Assembly: GCA_003290165.1 (NCBI GenBank) | Contig: QNQO01006982.1 | Span: 186,001-250,000 of the forward strand | Reading direction: 5' to 3' | DNA length: 64,000 nt | Source: Berberis thunbergii | Taxonomy: Eukaryota > Streptophyta > Magnoliopsida > Ranunculales > Berberidaceae | Shown here: positions 11,021 through 22,300 of the stretch, piece after piece | How positions within the stretch are numbered: the first letter of the stretch is position 1 | How the letters are laid out: each line of letters begins with the position of its first letter | Notes under the pieces: generated by a model | What the model was told of the DNA's origin: nothing | Seen by the model: the letters and a program-made list of their open reading frames with translations, nothing else | Database searches by the model: none | Program-made: the position numbers and the translations under genes

Positions 11021-12075
11021 CTTAGTCAGTTCCGATTGATGACGATAGCCTTTGGTCTGCTCTAACACCTAGTCAGCCAAAAAAGGGATGATGGTGGCTT
11101 AGAAAATGAAAGCTTAGTTAGCGCTCTAACGCCTGATCAAGATGACTTTCCAGGGATCATCGTCCAACTACAGACAATGATCGCCAAACCCGATCATAAC
11201 TTAGTCAGCTCTGACTGATGACGATGGCTTCTGATCCGTTCTAAGACCGTAGTCCACTACGTGCAGATGAAAATGGCTTGGAAAGTGGAGCCTAGTCAGC
11301 ACTCCAATGCCCAATTGAGACGCCATTTCAGGGATCATTGTCCAACTAGAGATAATGGTCACCGAACCCGATCAAAGTTTAGTTAGTGATGATTGATGAC
11401 GATAACTTCTAGTCTGCTCTAGTGTCTAGTCCACCAAAACGGATGACGATGGTTTAGAAAGTGGGAGTCTAGTCAGCGCTCTTGACGCTTGACCATGATG
11501 GCTTGCCAGGGATATTTGCCTAACCACGGACAATGATCGCCGGACGATACCTACCAAAGCTTAGTCAGTTCCGACTAATGATGATAACTTCTGGTCTGCT
11601 CTAACGCTTAGTCCGCCAAAAGCGGATGACGATGACTTAGAAAGTGGGAGTCTAGTTAGCGCTCTCGACGCTCGATCACGATGACTCGTCAAGGATCTTT
11701 GTCTAACCATGAACAATGATCGCCAACCCCACCAAATCTTAGTCAATATTGACTAATGACAATAGCTTTTGATCCGATCTGAAGCCTAGTCCACCAGAAG
11801 CGGACAATAGCAGCTTAAAAGTCCAGTCAAAGCTCACAAAGCTTAACTCGGATGACTTGCAAGGACCACTGTCCGACCACTTACATGATGCACACACTTG
11901 ACCACAGTCTGACCAGTTCACTTATACTAGCAGCGACAACTGTTGGTCTGATCTACAGCCTAGCCTGCAAAGGGTGGTTACAATGGCGGATCACAACGAC
12001 GGGCAATGGCCTGGTCAGAACGATCTATTACCAACCAAGTTCGTCCCCTCGCATGGAGTTTAGCCAACTTACATG
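11021..12075 (+). repeat. 178-bp tandem repeat array in element A (about six units)
   Basis: Units begin with CTTAGTCAG-like sequence at about 11021, 11200, 11378, 11560, 11738 and 11911, so the spacing is 173-182 bases. Each contains GATGACGATGGCTTAGAAAG and CCAGGGATCATTGTCC-like phrases, with substitutions between copies. The last unit is the most diverged. Element B carries about three units of the same repeat. Such 3'-region arrays are a known source of plant satellite DNA. Confidence 0.85.
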
Positions 12076-12289
12076 ACCTGGCCGATACTTTTCAATCTCT
12101 AGAGAGTACAGACCTGGATTGCTTGAATTGTCGCAACATGAACAGTCAAAACTCTCATCAGCAGATCAATCATACGATTTCCTGACTCAGTAAAACCTCC
12201 TATCTAAAAGCTAATATCGCAATAAGACAAAGCAAAAAAATGTCAGCAGAAAAAAGTCAAAGAATACACAAATGCATAATGCTACTCAA

Positions 12290-14714
12290 CATATTATCTC
12301 TCATTGATAAGCCAAAAATACAGAGTTCACTCATTGTAAGAGGAGGTTCAGATCCAACGGAGCTAGACTTGGCAGGAGAAGAAGCAGGGGATGCGTCTGC
12401 ACGTGTCGTCGCTCAGACACTATGATCTTGATTACCCTTTTCTCCCGATTGATCAGAGGTTTTTCCAAATTCCACAAAGGACACTTCTTTGTAATAGGAG
12501 AGGTCCCAATGTTTTTCCTTCATTAGCTACAACAACTCCAGTCTTCCGTGCACAACTCTGCTGAACTCGAATGTGCCCTGCACCTTATTAACATTCTCCT
12601 TTCACACTCTTAAATCAGTGTTTGACTGTTTGATACTCAGGTTGTCCTTGACAACACTTAGCTCATTCTGCGCCAAAAGGAGTTGCTCTTCTGTTGTCCT
12701 CAAACTTTTGGCATTGAAGTCAATGTCAACCTCTAGCTACTGACATCAGACAGTCCACTCAGATTCGTTTTTGGCCTTCTTCGCATTCATGGATTGCATC
12801 TCAGCATGCACCTGGGCTGTAGTCTTCGAAGAAAACTTAAGTCACGACGGACAAGGTTCAGTTCTTTCTCAAGCATTTCCAAGTGAATCTTCTAAGCTTT
12901 TGATCTTGTCTGTCAGACCTCCGGGTCAGCTACCAATTGGGCAGACCTGCCTTCCTTAAGATGCTTCTGTAGTAATTCAATTTCACAAAGAGCATCGACT
13001 TCTACCAATTCGCAAAAACTCGCTCTATGGTATACACTATCTCACAAGCAACCTCAACTTTTGTCCCAACGATGACAACGTGGTTCAGATATGACATCCC
13101 GCTAGCACGAGATATTTCTGCCCCTTGTCCATGCGCTATTCCAACGTATCACCTGCTGGCATCGAAGCACAATTCGCCAGCCAGTCATTCCACCTACTAA
13201 AATGCTTATTGGAGGCATAAGAAATATCAACCTACTGGTGCTAGGCTTGGTTGCTCATCTTTAACACATTCGGAGTAAATAGGCTGATCCGCTCATCTGA
13301 TGGAGGTCATTTGGGACCGGAATTACTCCAGCACCGCCATTCGCTGCATCATCCACCACTTTCCCATGCACAAACGATCAACTATCTTCCACGAGACGAC
13401 TCGATAGAAATTGATGAGGAAAAAGGAAGTGAGTTATCTATGGACCCGTTGTCACCTCAATATGAGGTCGAGATCGGGACGGAAGACAATATGGGCGACA
13501 TGACTTCTCACTGTAAGGATGACAATCAAATGACTATTCAACAAACTGTGTTCGCGATCCAAAGAGGAGTTATACTCAAAATCCTTCAATGAAAAAGGAT
13601 TAGTCAGACCCGCATTAGACGAAACTTCAATACTCGCTTGCAACAACAGATTATTCATGACCTTCGCTTGCTCGAGGCTAGCTTTGTTACATCTTCAACC
13701 CCCACCATTTGCAAATACTCATTTTCCAAGCCGGGAAGAGAAATGGGGGGGGGGGGCGCTTGGTTGAGCATCATGCCCCTCAGACACAACAGCTTCCGTC
13801 CCAACGGACGAGTTGAAATCTTGCCCCACAACTTTACATCCCCCCTCTGAAGGGCCAAATGCCCAAGAACGGGCTTAGTCTCAGCACGGAGCTTCTTGGA
13901 ACACACAGAAGAAGAAAATACCTCATTCAGCTCTGCTCTCCTTAACGGGATCAAAATCTTAACCTTTGAGAACTTCCTTTTCTTCGAAGAGGGTTCACTT
14001 TCGGACTTCGGCTTCAAAACTCTAAAAAGAGTGGGAGCCTCATGCCATGAGCCCACGTCCGCTGCGCTTGATATTAGAAGACTGAACGACATTCTCTATC
14101 CGCATCCGAGGCATGTCATGAAAATTTTCCATGGTTGCTTTGTCCTCAGAAGAAAGGAGACCAGCTGGAAATCTCCCTACAGAAAGCACATATAACAATT
14201 CAATAAGCAATCAACACTGGCAGGATCAAAAACAGAATTAAACTTACTCAGCTGCCTGAACTCCCACTAGATCAGATGACCAGCAAGCTCGAAATACTTC
14301 GAGTCCGCAGAAGCCATGATTGCCAAAACAGTTCGACAACGTCAACATGCTTTTTTATCCGAGGTGAAGTGAGTAATTGCATCACCCTCGGAGACACTTG
14401 GACACCAACGTCATTCGCCTTAATCAGATTGGTGAGCACCATCCTATACCCATTCGACACCATTTGAGCATACCTCGGTGTAAACAGATAAATCCTTCTG
14501 GAGGAGATAACGACGTCTGACCAATGTCCAATGTGAAGAGCACCAGATCGTCGGGGATCCCATATGTCTCGTGATGGCCTTCTAGATCCAACTTATAAAT
14601 TGATTTCTCTTCAAAGAACTTACAACATTTAGCGAACGGTTCATCAAAAAGCTGGCTCTGGCCTGCCATGGAAGAACGTACAAACTTTCGATTACCGAAG
14701 TTGAACAAAGTCAA
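12290..14714 (-). pseudogene. Antisense ORF region of element A (putative gypsy-type transposon family)
   Basis: Read against the direction of gag, this region starts near 14714. It gives GIPDDLVLFTLDIGQTSLSP, then GFICLHRGMLKW, and after a frameshift VSNGYRMVLTNLIKANDVGV. Further on come a basic segment (SSKKRKFSKVKILIP), a charged helical part and an acidic Ser-rich end. The order and the P(N/S)..R..(L/I)..L....G pattern resemble the plant family named 'putative gypsy type transposon' (Pfam Transposase_28), recalled rather than searched. Element B has the same region in the same place. Antisense ORFs of this kind are known from Tat-lineage retrotransposons and their role is unknown. Several stops break the frame. 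Confidence 0.6.
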
Positions 14715-14955
14715 AAGTGCGAAAACTGAAAAGACAAAGCAGAGACTCTAAGATTGAAAAAGTAAAGGACCTAAACTCTGTAGGAAAAAAGGATCTATAT
14801 GGAAAATAGAAATCATGCCTTTTTCTTTCTTGAACAGGTGCACACTCAATTAATGAAGAGCGCCGCTTGAGGAACAATTCAGACTCAAACAAATCATGAC
14901 CACTTAGGTCCTCTACGACATATGTGTGTCATGATGAACTGTTCGGGGGAGTAGC

Positions 14956-15628
14956 TGATGATACACCAAACTGTCCTTTAATCTGCGCCGTACGCGTGTC
15001 ATAATGATCTCGCCAGCAGAGCAAAGTGGGCCTGATTACCCACCCAATCTGGTAAAGCCCATACAACACTAAGCCCATTTTGGTAGAATCCAAAAGGTTG
15101 GATCCAAATTGCAGCGCTCTACTAAGCCCACACGTCACATGGTCATGCCCAATATCCATAAGGCCTAATCAGGCAAGTATTTGGGAGATCGACCTAAGAT
15201 GCGCATGCCAGCAGTACGTTGGGTCCGACTAGGAAACAAACACCGAAGTATAAGTCGTGCATGGAAACTTACTTGCATGGACAACACTCCAAAAAGGGAA
15301 ATTTCTCTCACAGATCTAGGAGCACAAGTCGTGTAGGAAAACTCTCCTACATGGATGACTCCCAACTAGGAAAAGATCTCCAGCAATATCTCTTTTCCCA
15401 AACTACGCCACCAAAGGCCTAGCCGAACAAGCACTCTCGCATTATAAATAAGACACAGGGTTGATGAAAAAAGGTACGCTACAGAACCCAATTTACAACT
15501 TTAAGTTTTTCTCAAGCCTTATCTTACTTTAGCATCGGAGTGTCATCGGCCACCACAATAGTGGTCATTGGCTCATGTGTGTTCCCTGTGCAGGTCAAGG
15601 TCAGGAATAGCAGAATTCGACTACATCA
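14956..15628 (+). repeat. 3' LTR of element A
   Basis: This 673-base LTR starts TGATGATACACC and ends CGACTACATCA, directly after the purine-rich GTTCGGGGGAGTAGC. A TATAAATA motif lies at about 15443. It pairs with the LTR at 6555-7230 over its full length and is followed by the target duplication GGTAT. Confidence 0.85.
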
Positions 15629-15633
15629 GGTAT

Positions 15634-16882
15634 TATTATATTGATGAGAAGTATCTAGGTGCCACCAAGAAGTAAATGACTTGTTCATTATGCTAATGGT
15701 TCTTGTAGGGTTAGGTGTTTTATATTAAAAAACTACTATGTTTCTAAGTAACCAAATGGAGTTCAGACAAGTTGCTACAATTGTGAAAATCATGAATTTT
15801 GGGTGTATTATCTGTTTTCTGGACTCTACAAATACTCCATAGTTTGTTGTTCATGAAATAACAAAACTTTCTCTTTCATTGCTGTAAAAATGGACAAGAA
15901 GTGTCCACTGCTAGATGACGCCTTTCAAGAATTTCTCCCACAGAGACTATTCTTCTCTATATTCGACCAGTAATCGTTGAAATACACGTACAAATGCATT
16001 ATGTAATGTTCAATTTAAGACCTTCCACTACTCCAATCTAGACGAAACTTTCAGAAAATGCTAGAAATGACATTCTAAAATGTCTGTTAAAGATAAAGCT
16101 TGAGAGAAGCAATACAATTTCACAAACACCTTGTCACCTAGGGGTGTCTAGTTGTACAAAACACATATTATGTGTACTGAATATGGAACTAGCTATACAA
16201 TACATGATACTCGTATCTGAGGTGCGTGCTAGTAATATGGTGATTTTCTGGGATGGTTCTTTTCGCATTACTATAGTCATTAGAAAGTCGTACTACCTCA
16301 ACCGATGATGAAAATAGGTAAATCCGAATCCGAAAAAGGTAACCATACATTGATATTAAAATTTTATCGATCATGACGAAAATGCTTGATAAGTAATGTG
16401 AATTTAATCTTCCTAAAATTTGTGATCAATGGTAATATAATGACATTTTTATTCAGTTCATGATGGCTACAATGAGTACATTTGGCAATGCATACTCTTC
16501 TAACTGTCAAGACGCAGACCCTCATCGCACCTCAGTTGCGCAACGTGCTTTCAACCCTATCGATTATGCGGCGCGTGCCACCCAGGTGCCCTAATGGTAT
16601 GAGTACACCAAACAAGCCATGCTACCAAGGGATACAAATAAGCTTAAAAGGAAGGGGTCACAAACTCTCATCAAAACCAACCACGATAGCACCTTCTCAA
16701 CCCACACCCATACCCTTCATCAAGGCAGAGTGCCCTCTCCTTCTCAAAGTGTTGGCTTAAGAAACAAAACAGTTTATGTGGGGCTCTGGGGACTTTAAAC
16801 TGAAGAAAAAAAAAATGTTATTATAAGCACAACCGATCTCTCCCTCTTTTCAAAGTTTATTTCTTAGCAGTTCCACCACCAC
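15634..16882. other. Intergenic, nothing recognised
   Basis: This region lies between element A and the TTM leader. A frame at 16482-16760 has a Pro- and Ser-rich translation without recognisable similarity or start context, and I do not regard it as a gene. The 3' part should contain the TTM promoter. Confidence 0.45.
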
Positions 16883-16888
16883 TATAAA
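16883..16888 (+). promoter_or_regulatory. Possible TATA box for the TTM gene
   Basis: TATAAA lies in a C/A-rich, leader-like context about 2.4 kb upstream of the TTM start codon. The codon is preceded by a splice acceptor at 19311-19312 (TTTCAG), so an untranslated first exon upstream is expected. The donor of that exon could not be fixed with confidence. Confidence 0.3.
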
Positions 16889-18525
16889 CTCTGAAGAAAA
16901 ATCCAATATCTGTGGACGAAACTCCCACAAATCATTCTCCATTTGATTCCGGCTCATTCCATTTTTCTCAACAGGAAACCCCACCAAGGAAAGCTTGGGG
17001 TTCTGCCCATTTGTTTGGCCTCTGCACACTATAGTCGGTCAGTCTCGTTTTTAAACATTTGTTTTGATTATTTTTGTCTCGTGGGGTGATTGTTTTTCTT
17101 GTTTTATAATCTGGGTATTTTATATTTCTGCTATTGATGTTTCTGTACCTCTCATGAACATGAAATTTAGATCTTAGAACAAGTTGAGTGGAAGAGCTTG
17201 TATCAGATGGGCTTTCATTTGAGTTTATCAGATTAAATTTGTTGTTTTTCTGATTTTATCATTTGGGTATACATGAAAATTTTTGATTTTTAGAATACAG
17301 TTAAATGGAAGACATTGTTATGGAGTTGTAGTTGCTGTGTATGTACATTCTTAATCAGGTCCTTTTGATGATTTTTTTGGGTGAATGTGAAGATACCTAC
17401 TGGTTGTTATTTTGATGAGTTCACCAGCAAAGTTGTGCATTAATCAATTAGTATAACACCTTCTATTAGAATCTGATGGCTGAGTGGATAGTGAATTTTG
17501 GATTTAATCCCCAAAATCATTGTTTTTGGAGTGTGGAAATATAGGCCTTTATGTGGCGGATCGCGATTCACCACTTATTGACAGCATAGATTTTGTTTGC
17601 CGAAATGACAGTGTCACTTCCACATGGTGTGATATATAGGTTCTACCTGTAGACATCATCACAAATGTTACAACTTCATGAAGGATCATATTCGGCATAA
17701 TGTGCAATTTAACCTTCATACTTGAGATTGAATCTCAACAGCTGTGGTGGAGTCACACCACCACGGCATTTGAGTAGTGAATAGTAGCTTCATGTGGTGG
17801 AGTCACATGAAGGAGGCATATACATTTCATTTGGCTTTTTCAGTTTAATCTTCTTCTTCTTTTTTTTTTAATTATTTTTTTCCTTTTTTTATAATATTTT
17901 TAAATTTGACTAGTAGATAGTTTGAGAAAAGTAAGTAAGCTTCAACATAAGTTTGCTTTGTTTATTTCAAAGCTTTGATGATGAACTGACTTATCAGTCA
18001 GGGGCTACTATTTAGTCGAAGGATAATTTGAATAGGACTGTTTTTGCAAGGAAAGCAGAATGCAAGATGGAAGTGCTTCCAGATTGCTGGTTAAAATGGA
18101 AAATATACTTCATATTTTTGTTGGAAATAACTTTCTTTTTTGATGGAGCTACTTGCTATGTATGCTTCATTTTCATGAAGAATTGCTGAATCAAAATCTG
18201 AAAGAACTAGTTATCAACTAGAACAGTTGTAGCTGTCAAATATCAATAGCATTTTTTTTTTTAATCTTGAAAGGTTTTTGGTGGGGCCCTTTCCAATATC
18301 CATCAATCTGCTTCTCATGTTTTTAAAACCTGCAATTTCTCTTAAACCGATAAAGCCCTATGTATAGGTGAATTGGTTTCTCTACAACCTAAGTGAAAAC
18401 AGATATAATTTCAACATGTCCTTTCTGTCAAATACCAACCATTTGACAACTCCTCGTTTTTCTTCTCTTAAAGATAAAATTGATTATTTCATGATTTTCC
18501 CCCAGTCCCCTCTAGTAAGAGTCAA

Positions 18526-19204
18526 TAGGGGTGGGCATCGCATCCCGTGATCTCGATCCCGATTCCGTCCGATCCCCTTTTTTTGTCCTTTTGGGATTGA
18601 TTAAACTCATCGGGATGGGATCGGGATGAAGATTTTCAATCATGCCCATCCCATCCCGTCCCGAACTTATTTATTTAATATTTATTATTAATTTTAATCA
18701 AATTATTCTTCTAAATGAAAGTTTAGAATGTGTTGAAGATGAATCAAAACATCTCCTGTTTGAAAATTTAAAAGCTTGATTTGGTACTCTTTGTTTAGAT
18801 AGAAACTCTACTTTTTCACATTTTAGATTGGTCATAGGATAATTATTCTTGTAGAAAATAAATGCAAATGATGGTTTGGGTTAGTTTTGCACTATGAGTT
18901 ATGTAGTTGGAGATTTGGTCAATGAGCAATATTTTTCATTTTCGAACTTATATTAGTTTTGCACACAAAGGATGCTTGACATAAAAAAACTGGAAGTTCA
19001 TTCGACCACATGACATTTAATATTGTTATGATGAAAGTTATGTAGATAAATTTGGCATTATTGGTGTTTGAACAATGGGAGATGAAATTCATTTGTTATT
19101 CTTCATTGGAGGCTATTTAGTACATGTTTATCCCGTCCCGTCCTGATCCCGAACGAATGGGATGGGATAGGGATGAGGTCCATTCTGTCCCGTGCCCACC
19201 CCTA
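18526..19204. mobile_element. Non-autonomous hAT-like element, copy 1
   Basis: The ends are TAGGGGTGGGCATC and, inverted, TAGGGGTGGGCACG. An exact 8-bp target duplication AGAGTCAA flanks it (18518-18525 and 19205-19212). Terminal sequences rich in CATCCCGATCCCG repeats are mirrored at the two ends. The element is 679 bases long with no coding frame. It lies about 100 bases upstream of the TTM coding exon, inside the presumed leader intron. A second copy in the opposite orientation is at 37421-38025. Confidence 0.9.
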
Positions 19205-19319
19205 AGAGTCAATCTATATATTTTGGTTATTTAGCTATTTTTTTCTAAACATTTTTTGTTCAATAATTGAAAAGCTATATATTTAGCATAAAGGGAATGC
19301 AAATGATTTCAGGTTTCAA

Positions 19320-22300
19320 ATGGCTCAAACAAATTCTAGTGCTGAATCACCAAGGCGAAAGTCAGGTCTGTTAAGAGACCAGGTTCAATTGGTAAAGAGA
19401 AAAGATTCAGATCGTTATGAGATTGTCCCAATCCAAGACCCATTATCCTTTGAGAAGGGTTTCTTCATTGTAATCCGTGCATGCCAATTATTGGCCCAAA
19501 ACAATGATGGGATAATATTCATAGGTGTGGCAGGTCCATCAGGAGCCGGGAAAACTGTTTTTACTGAGAAGGTTCTCAGTTTCATGCCTAGCATTGCTTT
19601 CCTGTCTATGGACAACTACAATGATTCCAGTCGTATAATTGATGGAAACTTTGATGGTAACTTCTATTGCTCTTATCTTCCTTACACTAAATTTTCACTT
19701 CTTTTATTCTATTTTGTTGATCTAGTTTCCATAATTTGTCAGAATGACTTTTACTTTTGACCACAACAAACAATCTGCCAAAAGATAGAAGCTAAGGTTT
19801 TCCAGGACTGCATTTATAAAATCTTTTGTAATATTGATTGCCATTTGCCACAACATTCAGCTAAAGTGGACTTGATGAGTGCATGGATGAAAATGGAGAA
19901 AGTACCCCATAGCTCCCCTGAATCCTGGTTTAATTCTTTGTTTTGATACATGAACGGTAAATCATGTTCCTAGCCTTCTCCATTTTCCTTACCCAGCTAT
20001 GTGCATGCAAGGGTCTCTTTTCCTAGTGAACATTACTTTTTTTGCCTGGTCTGTGATCCTAAAAATTATCCTTACTGAAAATATTCTCCAAAAAATAATC
20101 GTGTCCTTATAAATGCAGCTCCTCTTTGCCTTTCCAAATTGGTTGAACTTTTCCTCTTGCATCGCCTTATTACATATCGCATTTGGACTTCAGTTGCAGC
20201 AGAATCAGTTCGAGCTGGTTCATGCTTTCCAGGGTAGGAAACTGTTAAATTTGATGGAGATAAATCTTTTGTTCTTAAGAGGGGTGGGCAACCAGGATAA
20301 CTTCTTTTTAGAGTTAAATTTTTGCAGTTTTTATCTCCTTGGTTTCTTCCTTGTTTGTGAACTGGACGTCCTAAGCCTAATTTCAGTCTTCAGATATCTC
20401 ATTGCTCTCTTGCCATTTTATGAAAAGGGAAAAAAAAGAAGTATTAAAAATAGATTCCACTCTCCTCTCAACTTTGTGCAAAGATATCAGTCAAGTCCAA
20501 CTTGACAAGAGTAGATTATAACGCTGAGATCCCAATGATAACATATCTCATCAATGGTTTTGAAGGAATGAACTAAAGATTTTTTGAGGTGATGGTGCCA
20601 GATTTTACTTTCACATGAAAGTAGTGGTTGCCAACCTTTATGTGGTTGATCCTTTCATTTAGAACCAAATAAGAAGTAATCAGAAATTCATGATCGCACC
20701 TCTATGGTCACAATGAAAGGGGAAGCTGGATGTGAGAACAAATCCCAACTTATAGACAAGAGAACTTAATCAAAGCTCATAGTTCCCTTGAGCTTGGTTT
20801 GATACTTTGCCTTCGTACATGAATGAAAAAGCAACACTCTGAGATATATATATATATAATTTCCTATTCTCAATTTTCAGAATTAAGTGGCTTTCTCTCA
20901 GAGAAAGTACAATAATCAAAATCGGGAACATAGCATCATTCATATACAAACCAACAGGAAGAATTTATAGAATGGATGATTGTATTTGCATGAATCAACA
21001 CCTCTATGAGTGGATACGTTTGCAACACCAACCAACTTCACAAAACAACAGCAAACTCTCAAAGAATTCCCCTGCTATGCAAATAGACTGCACATACAAC
21101 TTTCCTTTCGTAGAGACGTTTTCTGTCGAAGACCTGAAATGGGATAATTGTCAGAGGTTCTTGTTTTACCTTTAGGACTAAATCGTAGAATCTTTCATCC
21201 AAGTCCAGTCTTTCTAGGTAAAGTCTGGTTGAGCTAGGTCTGCGTTGTCTATTCGATGTGCTACTCTTCCTTTACTGTAAGCTGACTGGAAGTCTTGAAG
21301 TACTTTCCATTCACACTCTTTGTTGTGTAGCTCTTGGAGGTAAAAAAGGATTTCTTGGCTATGCTTATCCTGGGATGGATTGTTTAATACTTCCTCGAAT
21401 TGACACTCTTTCTTAAAGTTCTTGTAGTGCAACTCTCCTTTTTAGAATAGATTATATTGTAAATAAATTGTAGTTTCAATTATTTTCGTTGTTTTAGCAT
21501 GAAAAACTATAATTGAATGTGTGAAGCAGATCCACGCTTGACAGACTATGATACATTGCTCAAGAACATTCATGGTCTGAAAGAGGAGAATCCTGTTGAG
21601 GTGCCAATCTATGACTACAAGTCCAGCTCTCGCACAGGGTACAGGTAGGATATATCTGTACCCTATCCAGACTGATTACCTTACACACTAACTGCTTTTG
21701 TTTTCCACTTAAGTGGTTTGTTAGATCATTCAGATGTTTGTTCTTTTAAGGTGTAGTATTCTTAGGAAAACAATTAAAAATTATACTGTGATGAATACAG
21801 ACATACAGGAATTCCTTGAGTAGGCGGTGAAGATGAGAGATTGAATTGATTTATCAATGAATTTTGAAATTTAACCCTTTAACCTTACTAGAAAGACAAA
21901 TATACGACTGAGACAGTTTGAAATTTCCCTTACTTGATAAAACAAGAAACATTTACAAGTTTTTAGTACTACATGGTCTTCATATTATTATTTCTCTTTA
22001 GGAAAAATTGTAAGTTCCTCATGCATAATTTCTTTCAGGTTAAAGGATGAGTATTTGGGCTGTGGCCATGCAATCACCGTGAATAAATAAAGCATAGTAG
22101 ATATTACTAAAGGGAAATGAGATGTAATGAATAAAGATAGAAGAATTAATTGACATGCAAAAACTTAATATAGTTCCCATGACTAAAATTAATAATCAAG
22201 AATTTTCAAACTAAAACAATTATAAGAGAAAACTGATATAAGTTATTATTATTATTGTTTGTTGTTGTTGATATTGTTGATGAGCCCAATTCAGTCATTA

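Larger units (their letters stand above)
6555..15628 (+). mobile_element. Element A: non-autonomous Ty3/gypsy LTR retrotransposon, Tat-like layout
   Basis: The two LTRs (6555-7230 and 14956-15628) share the same termini. They are flanked by GGTAC on the left (6550-6554) and GGTAT on the right (15629-15633), a 5-bp target duplication with one mismatch. Between them, in order, are a primer-binding-like site, gag remnant, protease remnant, non-coding spacer with an LTR-head relic, a 178-bp tandem array, an antisense ORF region and a purine-rich GGGGGAG just before the 3' LTR. No reverse transcriptase, RNase H or integrase sequence is present. Known Tat-lineage elements (Grande, RIRE2, Retand) likewise carry antisense ORFs, and tandem repeats are known in the 3' parts of this lineage. 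The LTRs differ by roughly a tenth or more by eye, so the insertion is not recent. Confidence 0.85.

Noticed and set aside
13744..13756. Poly-G run (also near 28730 and 60188)
   Set aside because: Isolated homopolymers without surrounding G-tract structure. They may be sequencing artefacts rather than regulatory quadruplexes.
16482..16760. 92-codon frame upstream of TTM
   Set aside because: Pro/Ser/Lys-rich translation with no recognisable domain and no supporting context. It might be UTR or transposon debris.
17478..17525. tRNA- or SINE-like A box (TGGCTGAGTGGATAG) followed by GGATTTAATCCCC
   Set aside because: The spacing to the supposed B box is too short, the B box lacks the TTC core, and no cloverleaf can be drawn.
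21214..21432. Minus-strand 72-codon frame in TTM intron 1
   Set aside because: No family signature, no splice or start context, and it lies antisense within an intron.
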